A stretch of 64,000 nt of DNA from JBNRMR01 sp050942895 (lineage in GTDB: Bacteria; Bacillota; Clostridia; Christensenellales; UBA1750), in the NCBI GenBank assembly GCA_050942895.1, contig JBMNOE010000011.1, positions 18,620-82,619 of the forward strand, read 5' to 3'. Below the pieces are notes generated by a model. The model was not told the origin of the DNA and made no database searches. It saw only the letters and a program-made list of their open reading frames with translations. Position 1 is the stretch's first letter. Each line of letters begins with the position of its first letter. Below are positions 18,038 to 27,677 of the stretch, piece by piece. Made by a program: the position numbers and the translations under genes.

Positions 18038-18277
18038 TTACTGCAAAAGCGCCAGAACGAATGCAAGCACCACAAAGGACACCACTGCGATCTTTGTTAA
18101 AAAAGCCAGCTTGCCCTCATATGATTTGGACTTGCGCTTTCCAAAGAAAGTATCGGAACCGCCGGTGATGGCTCCGGAAAGCCCCGCGGATTTGTCCGAT
18201 TGCATCAGCACCAGGGCGATCAGCCCGATGCATACCAGAAGGAATAGCACCGTTATAATTGTTGAAAGGACTTGCAT
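18038..18277 (-). CDS. secG: Preprotein translocase subunit SecG
   Basis: 79 residues. Two membrane helices (about 5-23 and 58-78) flank a polar loop with LMQSDKSAGLSGAITGGSDTFFGKRKS, the SecG signature: MQ, a Gly/Ser-rich loop and a basic stretch. SecG assists SecYE in protein export. GGAGG sits before the ATG. It stands alone between the SRP RNA and the HEAT-repeat gene, so two protein-targeting genes are neighbours here. Confidence 0.9.
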   Translation of the reverse strand: MQVLSTIITVLFLLVCIGLIALVLMQSDKSAGLSGAITGGSDTFFGKRKSKSYEGKLAFLTKIAVVSFVVLAFVLALLQ

Positions 18278-18327
18278 GGATAAAACCTCCGAATACTCAC
18301 ATAGCCAAACAATTTTAGCACATTAGG

Positions 18328-18359
18328 AAAAAAAGCGCAAGCAGTAATTTTGCCTGCGC
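18328..18359 (-). terminator. Terminator of the HEAT-repeat gene
   Basis: Minus strand GCGCAGGCA/TGCTTGCGC stem (18335-18359, one mismatch) followed by TTTTTTT (18328-18334). Confidence 0.7.
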
Positions 18360-18407
18360 AGATTATATGATTTCGCTTGCTGTTTTCGCCGTAAGGCCTG
18401 AAACTGA

Positions 18408-18749
18408 TTATCTGGAGTTCTTCATCTCCGCAAAGACCGACAGAGCATTTTTGCAAGCTTCCACAAACTCCGGCTCGCTTGTGGCGCCATATGCGTGTTT
18501 GATATGCTCGGCGGCCATGGGTTTTTTGATGGCCACCAAAGATTCAAGCACAGCCATGCGCACCGGCAAAACCCTGTCATGCAGCGCGCCGATGAGGGCG
18601 TTCATTGATTCGTCCGTGCCGACCCTGCCCAGAGCTCTTACCGCCTGCTCGCGAAGCTCCGGGTCCTGATGTTTGATGAAAGGCACAATTTTCAAGACCT
18701 TGCCTTTATCTGCCAATTTGTTGAACTTATCCTGCTTGCTCTTTGCCAT
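18408..18749 (-). CDS. Small HEAT-repeat protein
   Basis: 113 residues from ATG 18749 (MAKSKQDKFNKLADKGK), chosen for GGGAGGAAG just upstream. About three HEAT-like helical pairs: VPFIKHQDPELREQAVRALG, DESMNALIGALHDRVLPVRM and AAEHIKHAYGATSEPEF. Such repeats are protein-binding scaffolds related to PBS-lyase HEAT proteins. There are no catalytic motifs, so the function is unknown. It has its own terminator before secG. Confidence 0.7.
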   Translation of the reverse strand: MAKSKQDKFNKLADKGKVLKIVPFIKHQDPELREQAVRALGRVGTDESMNALIGALHDRVLPVRMAVLESLVAIKKPMAAEHIKHAYGATSEPEFVEACKNALSVFAEMKNSR

Positions 18750-19058
18750 AATCTTCCTCCCGCTCATTTTTATTAGTCCATATGTAAGAAAAACCATCTA
18801 TTAAATTTTATTTTCAGCTTTAGCTTATAATACCATGTAAAAAGCTTATGTGTCAATATTTTTTGCCCTTGAAGATTCAGCCTTGCAGGCCTGTTTTCAC
18901 CTCTTTAATAAAAACTTTTCTGAAAATGTCAAAAAACAGGAATAAAAATAAAAAGAGTGATGTTGTAAGCGGTGCGCAAAGGATGCTAAAATGTGGCTGC
19001 ACAACAAAACAAATTAATACTTGCACATTTTATATATTGCATTTAGGGAGAGATAAGG
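18750..19058 (+). promoter_or_regulatory. Upstream region of sugar transporter locus 1
   Basis: A 309-base gap between divergent genes. A possible + strand promoter is TTGTAA (18963-18968), 18-base spacer, TAAAAT (18987-18992), about 65 bases before the first permease. No clear cre box or riboswitch was seen. Confidence 0.4.
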
Positions 19059-20006
19059 ATGATATCCAGCAGTGCAAACGTTCAAAAGCCATCCCAGTCT
19101 GCGCTTTGCAAATTCGCAAGGCGCTTCGGCAGGCAGAAATACATATTTGTTTTATTTATCGCCGGGTTTGTTTGGTACATAGTGTTCAAGTATTACCCGC
19201 TATGGTTTATCACGAAGGCGTTTACCAATTATGGGACGGTAGCCAACGCCAGGTTTACAGGCCTTGACAATTTCACAAGGCTCTTTGCCTCGCCGCTTTT
19301 TTTCAGGGCCTTTAAAAATACGCTTCTGCTGAGCCTTTATAATCTCATTTTTTATTTTCCGATACCTATAATATTGGCTCTCAGCCTAAACGAGATAAAA
19401 AGCAAGCTGTTCAAGCGTGTGTCACAGTTCATAGTCTATATGCCCCACTTTCTTTCGTGGGTTGTGGTGGGGGGGCTATTCAATATGATGCTGGCGCCCA
19501 GCGACGGAATAATCAACAAAGCGCTGGTGAGCTTGGGAATCGTGGAATCACCCATATATTTCATGGCTTCCACCAGATGGTTCAGGACCGTTTTGGTGGG
19601 AACTGAGATATGGAAAAACGCCGGATATGGCGCCGTCATATATATCGCGGCGATATCGTCGGTGGATGGCGAGCTTTACGATGCTGTGGCGGTGGATGGC
19701 GCCGGCTATTGGGGAAGGACTTGGCATGTGACTTTGCCCTGCATTCGCAACACCATCGCCACGGTGCTGATGCTGACGCTTTCAAGGATACTGCAGATGT
19801 TTGAGCAAATCCTGGTCATGTACAATTCAGCGGTAATGGATGTGGCCGATGTGCTCAGGACATTTTCATATGTGGAGGGGCTCAACAGAGGGAATGTGGG
19901 CTATGCCACGGCAATCGGCCTTTTCACTTCGGTGATCAGCATGTTGCTTATAATCGGCTGCAATTGGTTCAGCAAGGCGTTTCTGGATGAAGAAATTCTC
20001 TGGTAA
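19059..20006 (+). CDS. Sugar ABC transporter permease, LplB-type
   Basis: 315 residues with six predicted membrane helices; the first reads YIFVLFIAGFVWYIVFKYYP. The EAA loop that contacts the ATPase is DAVAVDGAGYWGRTWHVTLP. PHFLSWVVVGGLF is typical of LplB/UgpA-like permeases for complex oligosaccharides. AGGGAGAGATAAGG precedes the ATG. It pairs with the YtcP-type permease 11 bases downstream. No ATPase gene is in the locus, so a shared MsmX-like ATPase is likely. It forms the membrane channel of importer 1. Confidence 0.88.
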   Translation: MISSSANVQKPSQSALCKFARRFGRQKYIFVLFIAGFVWYIVFKYYPLWFITKAFTNYGTVANARFTGLDNFTRLFASPLFFRAFKNTLLLSLYNLIFYFPIPIILALSLNEIKSKLFKRVSQFIVYMPHFLSWVVVGGLFNMMLAPSDGIINKALVSLGIVESPIYFMASTRWFRTVLVGTEIWKNAGYGAVIYIAAISSVDGELYDAVAVDGAGYWGRTWHVTLPCIRNTIATVLMLTLSRILQMFEQILVMYNSAVMDVADVLRTFSYVEGLNRGNVGYATAIGLFTSVISMLLIIGCNWFSKAFLDEEILW

Positions 20007-20017
20007 GGAGGAATGAA

Positions 20018-20866
20018 ATGACTAATAGCGCAGGAAGGAAAATGTTCATAGGCGCAAACGCGGCCTTCATAGCCATAATATGTCTGGCGACAATAATCCC
20101 CTTTTGGATGGTCATCATAACCTCCTTATCGTCCAATGAGGTTGCCGCGAAAGAAGGCTTTGTGTTCATCCCCAAGGGCCTTGAGCTGACCAGCTATGTG
20201 AATGTGTTTTCAAGTGGCGGTTATTTCAGGGCATTTATAAGATCTTTGTGGGTAACTGTGGTGGCGACCGCTCTTTCGATGCTGCTTTCCACCACCATGG
20301 CATATGCCCTTGCCCAAAAAGAGCTGATTTGGCGCAATGGCTTTATGAATCTGGTGCTGATAACCATGGTGATAGACGGCGGCATAATTCCTTTTTACAT
20401 GGTGGTGCGCCAGCTTGGAATGATCAATTCATACTTTTCTTTAATAATACCGATGGCGATTTCCACTTACAACCTTATATTGATGCGAAACTTCTTCAGA
20501 TCAATTCCTTCAAGCTTGATTGAATCCGCCAGGTTGGATGGAAGCAACGAGGCGGGCATTCTGGTGAAGATAGTGCTGCCGGTTTCGGTTCCGATACTTG
20601 CCGCGATAATGCTTTTTTATGCAGTTGGCCACTGGAACAGGTATTTTGAGGTGGTGATGTTCATAAACAGCTCCAACAAATACACATTGCAGGTGCTGCT
20701 GCGCCAGCTTATATTTCACAGCGAGGGCGATGGAACCTACAGCGTGATGGTGAACAACTTTAAAATGGCGGTGATGGTTATCGCCATGCTGCCCATACTG
20801 CTGCTATATCCCTTCATACAAAAGTACTTCATATCGGGTCTTATGCTGGGCTCGATAAAGGGTTGA
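20018..20866 (+). CDS. Sugar ABC transporter permease, YtcP/LplC-type
   Basis: 282 residues with six membrane helices. The EAA loop reads ESARLDGSNEAGILVKIVLP, and the end FIQKYFISGLMLGSIKG is the hallmark of YtcP/LplC permeases. AAGGAGG precedes the ATG. It is the second permease of importer 1, closely coupled to the LplB-type gene and followed by the binding protein after 153 bases. Confidence 0.88.
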   Translation: MTNSAGRKMFIGANAAFIAIICLATIIPFWMVIITSLSSNEVAAKEGFVFIPKGLELTSYVNVFSSGGYFRAFIRSLWVTVVATALSMLLSTTMAYALAQKELIWRNGFMNLVLITMVIDGGIIPFYMVVRQLGMINSYFSLIIPMAISTYNLILMRNFFRSIPSSLIESARLDGSNEAGILVKIVLPVSVPILAAIMLFYAVGHWNRYFEVVMFINSSNKYTLQVLLRQLIFHSEGDGTYSVMVNNFKMAVMVIAMLPILLLYPFIQKYFISGLMLGSIKG

Positions 20867-21019
20867 AGCCATTTTTAAAAAGCTTTAATAGCCTCTTTGC
20901 ACATTGTGACAACCGCTGCAACCTGTCTTGGAAGCCAAAAAAACCAAAGATCAAAAAACTAAAAAACAAAATACTGTTTAAAGAACTAATAAGGTAAAGT
21001 AAAAGGAGGAAAAAGAAAA

Positions 21020-22513
21020 ATGAAGTTGAAAAAAGTGCTGGTTATTATGATGGCCCTGCTTTTGTGCATAGTCCCTCTGACTGCGTGCACCCAGGGCGAA
21101 GGAACAGGCGGAGCGTCCCAGGCAGGAACTGGGGAGCCGCCAAGGGAGGTTTCCCTTTGCATGAGCCAAATCCGCTGGGGAATAAGCGTGGACGACACTA
21201 TGATGAAGCTGTGGACACAGGCCATGGAGGAGGCAACCAACACGAAGATTGAGATTATCGCCCCCACACATAACGACTATATGGACAAGGTTAACGTGCT
21301 TCTTTCATCGGGCGATTACCCGGATATCATCCGCCCGCAGCAGGCGTGGGACTATGTGAGCCAGTTCGCTGTGCGCGGCTATTTGCAGCCGTTGACGGAG
21401 CATATAAACAATGACTCCCGCTTTGCACAGCTTAAGGATGTGGATCTTTCCATATACCAATCGGGAAGTGACTATTACGGCATACCCGCCGGCAAGGGCA
21501 ACTGCAAGATAATATGGTTTCGCCAGGACATGACGGAAAAGTACGGCCTTAATATCAAGGATGTGATGACAACGGACGAGTTCATCACGGAACTTAGCAA
21601 GGTTGATCAAAGCGAAGTAATACCCTTCAGCTTCCCCAAGCATATAGTGAACTTCCAGCTCTTTTACAACTTCTTCGGCGCTTACGGCGGAATTTTGCCG
21701 GATGACAATGGAGTATATTATGATGGAATACAGACCGATGAGATGAAAGAGGCCCTTCTTTGGGTGAAGCAGCTCTATGATCAGGGCCTTATGGATTCGG
21801 AGTTTATCACCAATGAAAACGCCAATATGCGCGAAAAACTCTCGGCTGCCCGCGCCGTTTCAGACATCGACTACTCCGCCCGCTATACATATTATGTCCA
21901 GACCGCGGCTGATGTGGGAGTCCCCACGGATTTCATCCCCGTCTATACCCTGGTAGGGCCCGATGGCGGAAGGGGCAACCTGAACGAGTCCGGCGGAGAG
22001 GCCATGTGCCTTTCGGTCACGAACAAGAGTGTCGAGGCGTCTCTTGATATAATCGACTGGCTGTTTTTCACCAAGGAAGGCAAGCTTGTGGACACGGTGG
22101 GCCTCGAGGGCGTTCATTATGACATAGCGGACGGCGTTCTGGTGGGCAAGGAAAGCGCTGTCGCGGCAGGCTATAACCCAACGCCCAACGCACTCAGCGA
22201 TGGCTGGGCCGTATTATCCACTGGAGAACTGGGCTTTGGTTTTGACGGCATAAGCGAAGAGGTGCTGGCAAGCCAGCTTGAATACACCGGAATCGCTCTG
22301 GATGGCCAGAACCTTGGGCCGCTGATAAAGATACCAATGGGCATTTCCTCGTTGTACGATGAAAATGTCGCCTCGTATAATTCCAACCTTTACGAAATGG
22401 CGACAAAAATTGTTCTGGGAACCCAGGATATCGATACGGCATACGCTGAATATGCACGCTTTTGGAGCAGTATCAAGGGCGATGAAATGCTGAATCAGCT
22501 AAACGGAAAATAG
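21020..22513 (+). CDS. Sugar-binding lipoprotein of importer 1
   Basis: 497 residues. The N-terminal lipoprotein signal MKLKKVLVIMMALLLCIVP ends in the lipobox LTAC, so the mature protein is lipid-anchored outside the membrane. The rest is a family-1-type solute-binding fold (NVLLSSGDYPDIIRPQQAWD; YYGIPAGKGNCKIIWFRQD). Typical partner of LplB/YtcP permeases. AAAGGAGG before the ATG. The ligand is unknown, probably an oligosaccharide recognised by the adjacent YesM/YesN pair. Confidence 0.88.
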   Translation: MKLKKVLVIMMALLLCIVPLTACTQGEGTGGASQAGTGEPPREVSLCMSQIRWGISVDDTMMKLWTQAMEEATNTKIEIIAPTHNDYMDKVNVLLSSGDYPDIIRPQQAWDYVSQFAVRGYLQPLTEHINNDSRFAQLKDVDLSIYQSGSDYYGIPAGKGNCKIIWFRQDMTEKYGLNIKDVMTTDEFITELSKVDQSEVIPFSFPKHIVNFQLFYNFFGAYGGILPDDNGVYYDGIQTDEMKEALLWVKQLYDQGLMDSEFITNENANMREKLSAARAVSDIDYSARYTYYVQTAADVGVPTDFIPVYTLVGPDGGRGNLNESGGEAMCLSVTNKSVEASLDIIDWLFFTKEGKLVDTVGLEGVHYDIADGVLVGKESAVAAGYNPTPNALSDGWAVLSTGELGFGFDGISEEVLASQLEYTGIALDGQNLGPLIKIPMGISSLYDENVASYNSNLYEMATKIVLGTQDIDTAYAEYARFWSSIKGDEMLNQLNGK

Positions 22514-22659
22514 CGGGAAGTAGAGCGAAAAAGTAAATAGCCATATCAGCGGTATGGAGCTATAATAGAAGAAGGAATAAAAACAAAAAAACATGACAAG
22601 GGCAGGCGTGCTGCGGCGGTGATTATTAATCCACAGGCTGCCGCAGCGCGGATATTTTA

Positions 22660-24450
22660 ATGGATGGAGTATTGAAAAAGTTTGCGCGAATAGCAAATAT
22701 GACAAAACTCACAAAGCTGATGGTCATGCTGATAGCCGCGGCGATTTTGCTGTCTACGGCTTTTGGAGCATTGTTTTCCCATCTGAACAGACAGAGCCTG
22801 TATGAGCTGGCTGCAAACGAAATGCTCAACAGTACCCAGCGCACCAGCGAATATCTTTCGATGCAGTTTAAAAATATTGATAGCATCTACAGTCAGTTTT
22901 CATTGGACAGGTATTTGCAGCAGCGCACCTCGGCCATATATGAAACGGATGCCTTCGACCGGATCGACTTTGGGAAAAGAATGGACACGGTCACATATAC
23001 AAACAGCTTTATAGACACCATAGATATCTATCTGGCGGGCGTGGGCGAGTTTTATTCAAGCGATTATGGCATGACAGTGCATATCGACAGCAGGACGAAA
23101 AAATATCTTGAGGATATCTCTGCAAATGTGCAAGGGCTTATCTTTAGCAGCGAATACCGCCAGAACATATTTTACTGGACACATAGAAAGCAGGACCAGT
23201 TCACGCTGATATACCCCCTTTACCAGGGTAGCACGGGCAAAAAGATCGGCACTATGGCCTTTAGCATAGCTAACTCAACGATAATCAACCATCTGGGGTC
23301 CGCGGATGACAGGCATGGATTGATAATTGACAGCGACGGCGCAGTGCTTTTCTCAAAAGGGGGCATTGCGGATGAGCTGCTCTTGCTCCTAAAAGGCGAG
23401 GATCTTAAAAACAGCGAAGGAACAAAAAGCCTGAAAGCAGGCGGACGGACATATTTCATCGCCTCCCGGCCGATGGACTATCTGGGCTGGCAAGTGGTCG
23501 AAGTGATGCCTGCCGACGGAGTATCCGGGGGTTGGAGCAGGACATACATGTATGCGCTGATTCTCTCTGCGCTTACATTGGCGGTGCTGGTGACTGCCAT
23601 GGTGCTCATACTAAGATATATTATCGGCAGGATGAGACCGCTTATGGATTTCATGGAAATGGTAAGAAGAGGCAATTATAATCTGGAAATGCCTGTAGAA
23701 AGCCGGGATGAATTCTCATATCTATATGACAGCTTCAGCTCAATGACCCGGCATATCGAAAGACAGTTTGACGAGATATACCGCTTGAACGTGCTCCAAA
23801 AGGAAGTGAACCTGAGGCTGATGGGCAGCCAGATAAACCCTCATTTCATTTACAACATCTTTAACAACATCGGTTGGATGGCTGAACTCGGGCGATATGA
23901 CAGGCTTCAGGATCTGACCGATGCTGCGGCCACATTCTTCCGCAAGTCGCTCAACGGCGGCAATAAGCTGATATCCCTGGCAGATGAAAAGGAGAAGCTG
24001 GAAAGCTATATGTTGATACACAGCATCCGCTTTGGCGGAAGATTCGAGTATGAGGCGAAATTCGACCGGGAGATTTTGGGCTGTAAAATACTCAATCATC
24101 TGCTGCAGCCTTTGGTGGAAAATGCCGTCATCCACGGCGTTGAGCCCAGGGCAAAAAGCTGCAGGGTGGACGTGCGGGGCTGGCTTGAGGCAGGCGAGTT
24201 GATATTTGAGGTGAAGGATAATGGAGCTGGAATAAGCGAAGAGCGCCTTGAAAATATCAGGGAGGTTCTAAAGTCCTCGCAGGGGGCGGAGCGTGACTGC
24301 TTTGCTCTTGACAATGTAAACCAGAGGATAAAGCTTTATTATGGCAAAGACTACGGCGTTGAAATAAACAGCATTCAGGATCGGGGGACTATCGCCAGGA
24401 TGCGGCTTCCTTTGAACGGAAGGACAGGAGGAGGAGGTGAGGCTCCATGA
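22660..24450 (+). CDS. Sensor histidine kinase, YesM type
   Basis: 596 residues. Membrane helix at about 20-40, an extracellular sensor domain (about 45-290), a second helix, a HAMP region (RPLMDFMEMVRRGNYN), then the His_kinase domain: QINPHFIYNIFNNIGWMAE with the phospho-acceptor His and LLQPLVENAVIHGVEPR plus VKDNGAGISEERL for ATP binding. No strong ribosome site precedes ATG 22660; a later in-frame ATG (22699) is possible. It phosphorylates the overlapping regulator gene. Confidence 0.88.
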   Translation: MDGVLKKFARIANMTKLTKLMVMLIAAAILLSTAFGALFSHLNRQSLYELAANEMLNSTQRTSEYLSMQFKNIDSIYSQFSLDRYLQQRTSAIYETDAFDRIDFGKRMDTVTYTNSFIDTIDIYLAGVGEFYSSDYGMTVHIDSRTKKYLEDISANVQGLIFSSEYRQNIFYWTHRKQDQFTLIYPLYQGSTGKKIGTMAFSIANSTIINHLGSADDRHGLIIDSDGAVLFSKGGIADELLLLLKGEDLKNSEGTKSLKAGGRTYFIASRPMDYLGWQVVEVMPADGVSGGWSRTYMYALILSALTLAVLVTAMVLILRYIIGRMRPLMDFMEMVRRGNYNLEMPVESRDEFSYLYDSFSSMTRHIERQFDEIYRLNVLQKEVNLRLMGSQINPHFIYNIFNNIGWMAELGRYDRLQDLTDAAATFFRKSLNGGNKLISLADEKEKLESYMLIHSIRFGGRFEYEAKFDREILGCKILNHLLQPLVENAVIHGVEPRAKSCRVDVRGWLEAGELIFEVKDNGAGISEERLENIREVLKSSQGAERDCFALDNVNQRIKLYYGKDYGVEINSIQDRGTIARMRLPLNGRTGGGGEAP

Positions 24451-25253
24451 ATGGACGAGACAGGGCGGACATGTATAAGATGATGATCGTCGATGATGAA
24501 CCCAATGTGGTGGAAGGAATACGAGATTGCATAAAATGGGGTAGGTACGGCGTTGTTGTCTGTGCAACGGCCTACGATGGCGCCGATGCCCTGGAAAAGA
24601 GCCATCTGACTAAACCGGACATAGTGATAGCGGATATAAGAATGCCGGAGATGAACGGCCTGGACATGATAAACGAAATGAGGCGAAATCTTCCGGAGTC
24701 GGTGTTTATAGTGATAAGCGCCTTTGAACATTTCGAATATGCGAAAAGGGCCATAAATATGGGCGTGACGGCCTATCTTACAAAGCCTGTGCGGGCAAGG
24801 GAGATAGTGGAAAAGGTGGCCGAGGCCGTGGAGAAGCTGGATGGATATAAAAGCGCCGACGGGGTTGATGTGGGCGGCGATATCGCTGACTGCTATGATG
24901 TGATTGACCAAGCGAAGAACTTTATTGAGATGAACCGGCGCAGGCAGACCGATGTCTCTTTGGAGGAGGTTGCGGCCCATGTTTCGCTGAGCTCCGCTTA
25001 TTTTAGCCGCCTTTTCAAAAAGGAGACGGGAATGCTGTTCGTTGAATATGTAAAGCGGAAAAAGCTGGATGCTGCCAAGGCGATGCTGCTTCAAACCAAC
25101 ATGAAGGTATATGCCATTTCCAAGAGATTGGGATATAAAAGCGTGCAGTATTTTGCCACAATGTTCAAAGAAAGAGAGGGTATGACCCCGGGCGAGTTCA
25201 GAGCGAAGAAGCGAGGGGATAAGAAATATAAAACGGACACAAAAAGAATTTGA
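24447..25253 (+). CDS. Response regulator, YesN/AraC type
   Basis: 268 residues. N-terminal receiver with DDE at 16-18 and phospho-acceptor Asp63 in VIADIRMPEMNG, Lys in YLTKPV; C-terminal AraC double HTH (VSLEEVAAHVSLSSAYFSRL; ISKRLGYKSVQYFATMFK; MTPGEFR). Overlaps the kinase stop by four bases (ATGA) after AGGAGGAGGTG. This regulator probably controls its own locus in response to the imported sugar. Confidence 0.9.
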   Translation: MNGRDRADMYKMMIVDDEPNVVEGIRDCIKWGRYGVVVCATAYDGADALEKSHLTKPDIVIADIRMPEMNGLDMINEMRRNLPESVFIVISAFEHFEYAKRAINMGVTAYLTKPVRAREIVEKVAEAVEKLDGYKSADGVDVGGDIADCYDVIDQAKNFIEMNRRRQTDVSLEEVAAHVSLSSAYFSRLFKKETGMLFVEYVKRKKLDAAKAMLLQTNMKVYAISKRLGYKSVQYFATMFKEREGMTPGEFRAKKRGDKKYKTDTKRI

Positions 25254-25283
25254 TAAGCTAATAAGCGCAGAAAGGAAATGAAA

Positions 25284-27044
25284 ATGGATAACAGGAAGTT
25301 TATAGTTGAGGTTTCAACTAAAAACCTGGAACAGTTCAAAGCAGCGGCGGAAAGAGCCAAGGCATTGGGTGCAACCCACATGATGGTAGGGGAGCTGCCC
25401 CGAAGCCGCTGGATGTGGGAGATGGATCTTTCGGACCCATATCCAAACTGGTGCATGCGCCACACGCAGCTTTTTAAAATAGTGTGCCCGCCCCAGCTTA
25501 GAAAGTATCTGCCGACGGAGTTTATCGACGAATGCTTCAAGCTGGTGAAGGCCAGGTGCGATATATTGAAGGGGCTGGGAATGACCGGCGCCCTTCACAG
25601 CAACGAACCCTTCTGGCTGCCCGAGGAAGTCTACCGTGAGCACCCAAGATGGAGGGGCGCCAGGTGCGACCACCCCCGCCGTGCCAGAAGGACGTATTAC
25701 AGCCCCTGCATAGACAACCCCGAAGTGCTGGACATGTACAAATATGCCGCAAAAGAGCTGGCAAAAGAAACGGGGATTGACTTTATATCCTTCGTGTCAA
25801 ACGATTGCGGAGGCGGCCTTTGCTGGAGCAACGGCACCTACCCCGGCCCCAATGGACCGGAAGCCTGCAAACATCGCTCGATGAGCGAACGGATAGTCGG
25901 CTTTTTGAACGCTCTCACCGAAGGCGCAAAGGAAGCCGGAGTGGACATTACACTAAATTTTAATGCTAACATAGGTTTTAAGGTTTCGGAGGCCGGTGTG
26001 GACGAAGCCTGGCGCGAGGCGGCTGATAACCAAGTGATAAACGGCCGCAACAACAAGGGGGAAAATGCATTTGAGATCATCCGCGCGGAAAGCGAATGGA
26101 TCAAGGGAATACCCAGGGTTTTCAAGATGGCCAGAAGGATCGGCAAAGCGATTAGCTCTGAAAAGCAGGTGATCGCCCTCCCGATGGTCAGCACCGATTT
26201 CAATGAAAGCTGGCTGTATCTGGAAAAGCATTTGCGCCAAATGCCCGACAGCTGGAAAGGCTACATGGACGGCGTTTACGCCATCGCGCAGGAGATCGCC
26301 GGGGACGAGGCCCATCTTCTTGCCGATGCGCTGTATTTTATCCACGAGGGCGAACTGCATTTTTCTCATGACGGGCTGGGGTTGATAATGTACGGGATAG
26401 TGCATCAGCGCTGGATCAACAGGCCATTCGTTCTGTTCCCGGAGGAGCTGACCGCGGATGAGCGCGACTATTACCGCAAGTTCCAGTTCCAGGCGCTGGA
26501 TGAGACCCATGCCAATGATCTGATGGACATGCAAAACATCGAGTGCGCAAGGGGGTTTTCAGCTTCATTCCTCCTTGGCGAGACGGCAAAAAAAGCGACG
26601 GCGTCCTTTGGCGAAGCCATCGTTCTTTTAGAAAAGCTGGCTGAAAAAAAGCCGGAGCTTGGGGAAAAGGCGCTCCTTCTGGCAAGGCGGCTTAAAATAT
26701 ATAGCTGTCTGATGAAAACATGCGCTAACGCTTCGCTGTTCCAGCATCTTGTGGACGACATCGATTTCGATGCCGAACCCGCCCTTAAATGCGAATGGCC
26801 CACCCGCAACGATCCCAGGATAGAGCGCTTCCAGAACATAACGCGCTCGGAGATAGACAATGCATACGAGCTGGCGGAGCTTCTTAAGGGGTATGAGGAG
26901 AAAATATTCCAGGTGACAGATGAGGCGAACGAGGACATATTCGTATTTGGGCCAAATCTGGTTACGCAGATCCGCAAAAAGGCGGAGATCATGCTGAACC
27001 ATGAGCTGGATGCAAACAGGGTTTTTGAAAGGCACAATATCTGA
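25284..27044 (+). CDS. Unrecognised 586-residue protein of sugar locus 1
   Basis: I chose ATG 25284 (MDNRKFIVEVSTKN), with AAAGGA at a normal distance; ATG 25278 is too close to it. No signal peptide or membrane helix. Segments such as ATHMMVGELPRSRWMW, MTGALHSNEPFWLPEE, DFISFVSNDCGGGLCW, NGTYPGPNGPEAC and VDITLNFNANIGF look like successive beta-strand ends of a TIM barrel, and conserved-looking E, D, W and H residues would suit a glycoside hydrolase. The rest (about 400-586) is mainly helical. It is last in the operon before a terminator, so a cytoplasmic enzyme acting on the imported sugar is my inference. I cannot name a family. Confidence 0.6.
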   Translation: MDNRKFIVEVSTKNLEQFKAAAERAKALGATHMMVGELPRSRWMWEMDLSDPYPNWCMRHTQLFKIVCPPQLRKYLPTEFIDECFKLVKARCDILKGLGMTGALHSNEPFWLPEEVYREHPRWRGARCDHPRRARRTYYSPCIDNPEVLDMYKYAAKELAKETGIDFISFVSNDCGGGLCWSNGTYPGPNGPEACKHRSMSERIVGFLNALTEGAKEAGVDITLNFNANIGFKVSEAGVDEAWREAADNQVINGRNNKGENAFEIIRAESEWIKGIPRVFKMARRIGKAISSEKQVIALPMVSTDFNESWLYLEKHLRQMPDSWKGYMDGVYAIAQEIAGDEAHLLADALYFIHEGELHFSHDGLGLIMYGIVHQRWINRPFVLFPEELTADERDYYRKFQFQALDETHANDLMDMQNIECARGFSASFLLGETAKKATASFGEAIVLLEKLAEKKPELGEKALLLARRLKIYSCLMKTCANASLFQHLVDDIDFDAEPALKCEWPTRNDPRIERFQNITRSEIDNAYELAELLKGYEEKIFQVTDEANEDIFVFGPNLVTQIRKKAEIMLNHELDANRVFERHNI

Positions 27045-27066
27045 TTTAATCTGATGAACGGGAAAG

Positions 27067-27095
27067 GGAGCGCCATCGATGCGGCGCTCCTTTTT
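27067..27095. terminator. Terminator after sugar locus 1
   Basis: GGAGCGCC (27067-27074) pairs with GGCGCTCC (27083-27090), then TTTTT. The fucU stop codon on the other strand touches its end, so the genes converge here. Confidence 0.85.
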
Positions 27096-27523
27096 CATTT
27101 AACGACGCCTTTTTTTAATATGATATTCGCGTAAAGAGCGCCCTCGCCCGTGGAGACGACCGCATAGGCGCTTTTCGCTCTTTCATAAAATGCGAATCTT
27201 TCCATGTGCTCAAACTTGCAGTTTTCCGGCTCATGCTTTTCTGCTATTCTTTTAAATTCTTCCCAGATCACAGGGTTTACATCGTCGCCGGGGGTCAAAG
27301 CCATCAGTGTCAGTGGCTTTTCCACATACTGGTCAAGGGGAAAAAGGCGCAGTATTGCGTCCAGGACCTCGCAGGCTCCGTTTCCATCGCAGCGAACGAC
27401 TCTCCTGCCCATTGAGGCAGCGGGAAAGTTGCCGTCGCCGATTACGATTTCGTCGCCGTGGCCCATTTCCATAAGTATCTTCAGAAGCTCCGGGTTTAAA
27501 ATTGTGGGGATATTTTTCAGCAT
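27095..27523 (-). CDS. fucU: RbsD/FucU-family sugar mutarotase
   Basis: 142 residues from ATG 27523 (MLKNIPTILNPELLKILMEM), chosen for GAGGTGAAT just upstream. Family motifs: MGHGDEIVIGDGNFPA with the catalytic His in GHGD, and SAYAVVSTGE near the C-terminus. FucU and RbsD interconvert anomers of fucose or ribose in the cytosol, supplying the form used by isomerases or kinases. It faces sugar locus 1 and shares its terminator. The FucU rather than RbsD choice rests on length and the EHMERFAFYERAKSAYA stretch. Confidence 0.85.
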   Translation of the reverse strand: MLKNIPTILNPELLKILMEMGHGDEIVIGDGNFPAASMGRRVVRCDGNGACEVLDAILRLFPLDQYVEKPLTLMALTPGDDVNPVIWEEFKRIAEKHEPENCKFEHMERFAFYERAKSAYAVVSTGEGALYANIILKKGVVK

Positions 27524-27631
27524 ATTATTCACCTCACATGCATTATACCACGCTTTTTGTTTAAAATATATCGAGATAGCCATGCTGAAAAGGTACATTT
27601 AAAAAAAGTTTAGTTTTTCTAAAATTGTATC

Positions 27632-27660
27632 TTGCATTATATTGTACTGTGTGTTATAAT
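27632..27660 (+). promoter_or_regulatory. Promoter of the padR operon
   Basis: TTGCAT (27632-27637), 17-base spacer, TATAAT (27655-27660), 18 bases before the PadR start. PadR proteins often repress their own promoter. Confidence 0.6.
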
Positions 27661-27677
27661 TGTGCCGAGGTGATGAA

